Part shown: positions 4,568 through 7,172 of the stretch, in pieces | Position numbering within the stretch: position 1 is the first letter of the stretch | How the letters are laid out: each line of letters starts with the position of its first letter | NCBI GenBank assembly: GCA_017353815.1 | Contig: JAFMSB010000081.1 | Location: 1-7,172 of the forward strand | DNA from: Methylocapsa sp. | Lineage (GTDB): Bacteria; Pseudomonadota; Alphaproteobacteria; Rhizobiales; Beijerinckiaceae | Length of the DNA: 7,172 nucleotides | Reading direction: 5' to 3' | Translations under genes and position numbers: made by a program | Notes under the pieces: model-generated | What the model was told of the DNA's origin: nothing | Databases searched by the model: none | What the model saw: the letters and a program-made list of their open reading frames with translations, nothing else

Positions 4568-6931
4568 TCACGATGTTTGCGGCCGCCGCCGGGCGAGCCG
4601 GCGCAGGAACATGGCTGTCGGCCGCAGGATAAAAAGATCGGCGACGACTGCCGCGAGCATGGCAAAGGCGCTCAGCCAGCCAAAAAGACGCAACGAGGGC
4701 AAATCCGAAAAGACCGTGACCGCGAGCCCGCAAGCGAGCACAATGGAGGTTAGAATAACCGCCGGCCCGACAAGTACCGTCGCGCGCTCAACCGCGACGC
4801 CCGGATCATCGGCGGGATCGTCCTCGAGGCGCAGGCGGTTGAGGAAATGTATTGTCGCGCTCAATCCCAGCCCGAACGACACTGTGAGTGCAACCACGCT
4901 CGCAAACTGAAGGCCCTGTCCCGTGGCGCGCAAAATAGCGCCTGCCGCAAGGATGGGGAAAACCCCGGGCAAAATGACCACGAACATGACGAGGAAAGAG
5001 CGGAAGGCGGCGCCGATGAAGATCGCGACAAGCAGGAATTCGAACGTAAGGCCAAGGCTCAACTTTTCGATCATGGATGCGCTGCTGCGCGCCGCAATGA
5101 CAGACAGGCCGGTCACCGATATGCGGTAGCCGGGATTCTCCGCCTCGACCGTGGAAAGCGAATCTTCGAGCGCCTGAACGATTGGCAACAGCTTGCTGGC
5201 ATCGGCATCGGGCACTCTCCCGGTCACGAGGGCGGCATCCTGATTGGCGGAAATAAACCTCCGTGTGAGATAGGCCGGCAGCATATCGGCATATTGTTTT
5301 AAAGTTCCGATGCTGGGCATGCCGGCCTTGATGAGCCAGCGCCGCAGCGTCTCGAGCGACCAGACATTGCCAATACCCGGCTGATGTTCGACGATTGAAT
5401 GCACCTTGGCGATGACTGCAAGAGTTTGGGGATCGTAAAGCGATACGCCTGGCGGAAATTCGACCAAAACATCGACGGGGTTGGCGCCCGTCAATTGGAT
5501 ATCGAGACGGTGGCTCGCAGAGCTTGCCTGCTTATTTGGAACTTGATCCGCGAGCCGGTATCTTGGCTCGAGCCCGGAATAGACGAATCCGAGGCCAGCC
5601 ACCGCCGCCAGGCTGAGAATGCTGTAGAGCCCTGCACGGCTGACCATCCGCGCCGCAACCCAGGCGCAGAAGTGCCGCAGTGCCTTTAGTCCGAGGTCGG
5701 CACCCGCGACTTTTGCCGCAATACCTGCCTCGTCTCTCAAGAAAAGGAGGCCTAGGAGGGGCATAAGGATAAGAACGGAGACGAGAGCAATCAGTATCGC
5801 CACCAACCCTGCTTGGCCAAATGTGCGAATGAGATCCGAGGCCGAAAATTGCAAAGCGACGAAAGACAAAGCTGCCGTTGCATGCGTGAGCACGCACGCC
5901 GGCCCAACGACGCGGATTGCATAGCGCAAGGCATCGGCTCTTTTCTCACCTTCGAGCAAACGGTCGCGCGTGGCGAAGGTGAGCTGCATCGTGTCCGAAA
6001 AGCTGATGACCATGACGAGCGGCGTCATCACGTTGAGAAACATATTGAGACGGAAGCCGAGCCAGCCAAGGGCTCCGAGCGCGAGCAGAATGGCGGTTAG
6101 CGGCGGCCCCGCAGCCACGATCATGAAAGATATCCGGCGAAAGAAAATGATTGCTATGGCGCAGCCCGCGACGAAACCCGCGGTGTTGTAGATGAGCCTG
6201 TCGCGCTCGACGGCGTTGCGGATCTCATTCTGCATCACCGGCACGCCCGTGAGCTCAAATACGAGTCCCGCCCCAGCCAAATCCTCTTTGGCAGCTTTCC
6301 GAATCTGAGTGATGATGCCGCTCAGTTGGCTGCTTTTGGCGGCCGATGGCTCAAGCGCCAAGACCATGAGCGTCAGCCGGCCGTTTTCGGAAAGAAGCTT
6401 GCCGCGCAAGATGGCATTATTCGTCACCCGGTGGATAAGCCTTTGGTAAGCAACGCCTTCGGGCAATTGGCCGGGAAAAAGCGGGGCCGGCATCTCGCCG
6501 TTTTCCGGCGGCTGGCGGGCCGAGAAAATCGAGATTAGCCCCCGCGTGCCTTCGATCAACTGCAGGTCTTCGGCGAGTTCACGCAGTTTCTCAATCGAAT
6601 CTCGTGCTAGAAGATTGTCGCCTTCGATTACCGCCAGTACGTCGAATTCTGTCGACGGGAACCGTTTCGTTACATCCTCGTACTGCTTGAATGCCGGGGT
6701 TTCGGAACGGAACAGATCGCTCAGCGAATCCTCGATTTGAAGCCTGGAAATTCCGATGCTGGCGGCGATGGCGAGCAGGATTGTGAGGAGCGCCACGGTG
6801 CGGGGAAAGCGCAGGGAAACGATCCCCAGGCGCTCAATGCCTAAAGCAAGCGCGTGCCGCCTTTCTCCCCCGCCTGCCGGAGGCGGGAGGCTTGGCAGCC
6901 TCGCATTTTTAAATAGCAAAATCTGCTTCAC
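4568..6931 (-). CDS. RND/MMPL superfamily exporter, 12 transmembrane segments
   Basis: A 787-residue inner-membrane transporter with the duplicated RND plan. TM1 (about 44-62) precedes a periplasmic domain (63-249). TM2-TM6 (250-398) and TM7 (434-452) follow, then a second periplasmic domain (453-624) and TM8-TM12 (625-770), ending in Arg-rich RRLARRRPQTS. It belongs with single-chain exporters of the MMPL/COG1033 type, which use proton motive force to move lipids or other hydrophobic molecules; the substrate here cannot be read. TM4 holds ISFSDTMQLTF, with D313 where the proton-relay acid is expected. The matching TM10 site reads LSATIHFLNRL (690-700), without Asp. The start is uncertain: GTG 6931 has no good ribosome site and the first ~28 residues are encoded by a palindromic repeat region. 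Homology-like sequence begins at about residue 31 (GIERLGIVSL). TTG at 6917-6919 is the other in-frame choice. No membrane-fusion or outer-membrane partner is adjacent. Confidence 0.93.
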   Translation of the reverse strand: MKQILLFKNARLPSLPPPAGGGERRHALALGIERLGIVSLRFPRTVALLTILLAIAASIGISRLQIEDSLSDLFRSETPAFKQYEDVTKRFPSTEFDVLAVIEGDNLLARDSIEKLRELAEDLQLIEGTRGLISIFSARQPPENGEMPAPLFPGQLPEGVAYQRLIHRVTNNAILRGKLLSENGRLTLMVLALEPSAAKSSQLSGIITQIRKAAKEDLAGAGLVFELTGVPVMQNEIRNAVERDRLIYNTAGFVAGCAIAIIFFRRISFMIVAAGPPLTAILLALGALGWLGFRLNMFLNVMTPLVMVISFSDTMQLTFATRDRLLEGEKRADALRYAIRVVGPACVLTHATAALSFVALQFSASDLIRTFGQAGLVAILIALVSVLILMPLLGLLFLRDEAGIAAKVAGADLGLKALRHFCAWVAARMVSRAGLYSILSLAAVAGLGFVYSGLEPRYRLADQVPNKQASSASHRLDIQLTGANPVDVLVEFPPGVSLYDPQTLAVIAKVHSIVEHQPGIGNVWSLETLRRWLIKAGMPSIGTLKQYADMLPAYLTRRFISANQDAALVTGRVPDADASKLLPIVQALEDSLSTVEAENPGYRISVTGLSVIAARSSASMIEKLSLGLTFEFLLVAIFIGAAFRSFLVMFVVILPGVFPILAAGAILRATGQGLQFASVVALTVSFGLGLSATIHFLNRLRLEDDPADDPGVAVERATVLVGPAVILTSIVLACGLAVTVFSDLPSLRLFGWLSAFAMLAAVVADLFILRPTAMFLRRLARRRPQTS
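6865..6901. repeat. Palindromic repeat pair inside the 5' end of the exporter gene
   Basis: CTCCCCCGCCT (6865-6875) pairs with AGGCGGGAG (6881-6889) around a GCCGG loop, with two unpaired C residues. A second small hairpin abuts it: AGGCT (6888-6892), a TGGC loop, and AGCCT (6897-6901). In the exporter frame this DNA encodes Pro/Gly-rich residues (SLPPPAGGGE, about 14-23) unlike the rest of the protein. GC-rich palindromes of this CCGCCT/AGGCGG kind are often dispersed repeats between genes in GC-rich Proteobacteria. Its position at a translation start is what makes it notable. Copy number elsewhere in the genome cannot be seen here. Confidence 0.55.
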
Positions 6932-6954
6932 TAGGAGTTCGAGCGAAGCCGCAA

Positions 6955-7172
6955 GTGGCGCGGGTCACACCTTCAAATGGGAGTCTCGTTGCGTGGCTCA
7001 ACCCCCGGCTTTCTGTGCTGGCCAAGATGCGCGAAGAAGCCCGCTCTCGGGGCAAGGCTTTCTCGCTTCCAAATCTGCAAATCGAAATCTGCCGCCTGGC
7101 GCGCACTGATCCCCTCGCTCCCGCCGGGCCCCGGATGCCCATCCCTGCCCGGATCGCGCTTAAGGGCTGGGC
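6955..7172 (+). CDS. Unrecognised open frame running off the right edge (possible gene start or fragment)
   Basis: After a TAA at 6910-6912 one + strand frame stays open to the window end, about 86 codons. Possible starts are GTG 6955, GTG 7015 and ATG 7027. The part after 7015 has coding-like composition, mostly G or C at third positions, with residues such as LAKMREEARSRGKAF and LQIEICRLARTDPL. None of the starts has a convincing ribosome site; AGGAG at 6933-6937 is too far from GTG 6955. I recognise no family. It may be the 5' end of a gene divergent from the exporter, a gene remnant, or noncoding. The - strand also has an open frame (6909-7142), so openness alone is weak evidence in this GC-rich DNA. 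Confidence 0.25.
   Translation, partial: MARVTPSNGSLVAWLNPRLSVLAKMREEARSRGKAFSLPNLQIEICRLARTDPLAPAGPRMPIPARIALKGW

Noticed and set aside
4847..6100. Long + strand open frames opposite the exporter
   Set aside because: They are shadows of the RND gene; its 12-segment membrane pattern and matched periplasmic domains fix the - strand frame.
1..7172. CRISPR array, transposase, toxin-antitoxin, defence or biosynthetic cluster
   Set aside because: No regularly spaced direct repeats, no mobile-element enzyme and no paired small toxin/antitoxin frames were found. The content is housekeeping or envelope genes with small palindromes.

Overview
The window looks like ordinary chromosome from a GC-rich alphaproteobacterium. 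Protein style (an MltB-like transglycosylase of compact alphaproteobacterial type, split DUF1214/DUF1254 membrane proteins, an RND/MMPL exporter starting with an IERLG.VSLRFP-like segment) and the dispersed palindromic repeats suggest the Hyphomicrobiales, perhaps near Bradyrhizobium or the Beijerinckiaceae/Methylocystaceae. That placement is judged from recall and was not searched.

Left part, + strand (1-1465): the C-terminal tail of an Ala/Pro/Gly-rich protein runs into two small membrane proteins, DUF1214 and DUF1254. Each junction overlaps by 4 bp (GTGA, then ATGA), so the three genes form one translationally coupled operon. A 153 bp convergent spacer follows, then a secreted MltB-type lytic transglycosylase on the - strand (1619-2434).

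Middle (2435-3252): a 210 bp divergent spacer separates the transglycosylase from an AhpD/carboxymuconolactone decarboxylase-like gene (+, 2645-3103). Just downstream, a strong ribosome binding site and ATG lead into a reading frame that stops after four codons, exactly where a REP-like palindrome (3140-3193) begins. This palindrome fills the convergent spacer before the next gene.

Right part, - strand (3253-6931): an exporter of the RND/MMPL superfamily (4568-6931) is followed 214 bp downstream by a membrane-anchored, single-PDZ S1C (DegS-like) serine protease (3253-4353). A GC-rich hairpin with a T-rich tail lies in the gap, so the two are probably not one simple transcript. The 5' end of the exporter gene carries a second palindrome inside the reading frame. 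The last ~240 bp hold no recognised gene, but one + strand frame stays open to the window edge.

Most complete genes act at the cell envelope: peptidoglycan cleavage, periplasmic proteolysis, lipid or hydrophobe export, small membrane proteins. I see no CRISPR array, transposase, prophage, defence cassette or complete tRNA. The points most worth following up are the small palindromes at gene starts and ends, not a new multi-gene system.
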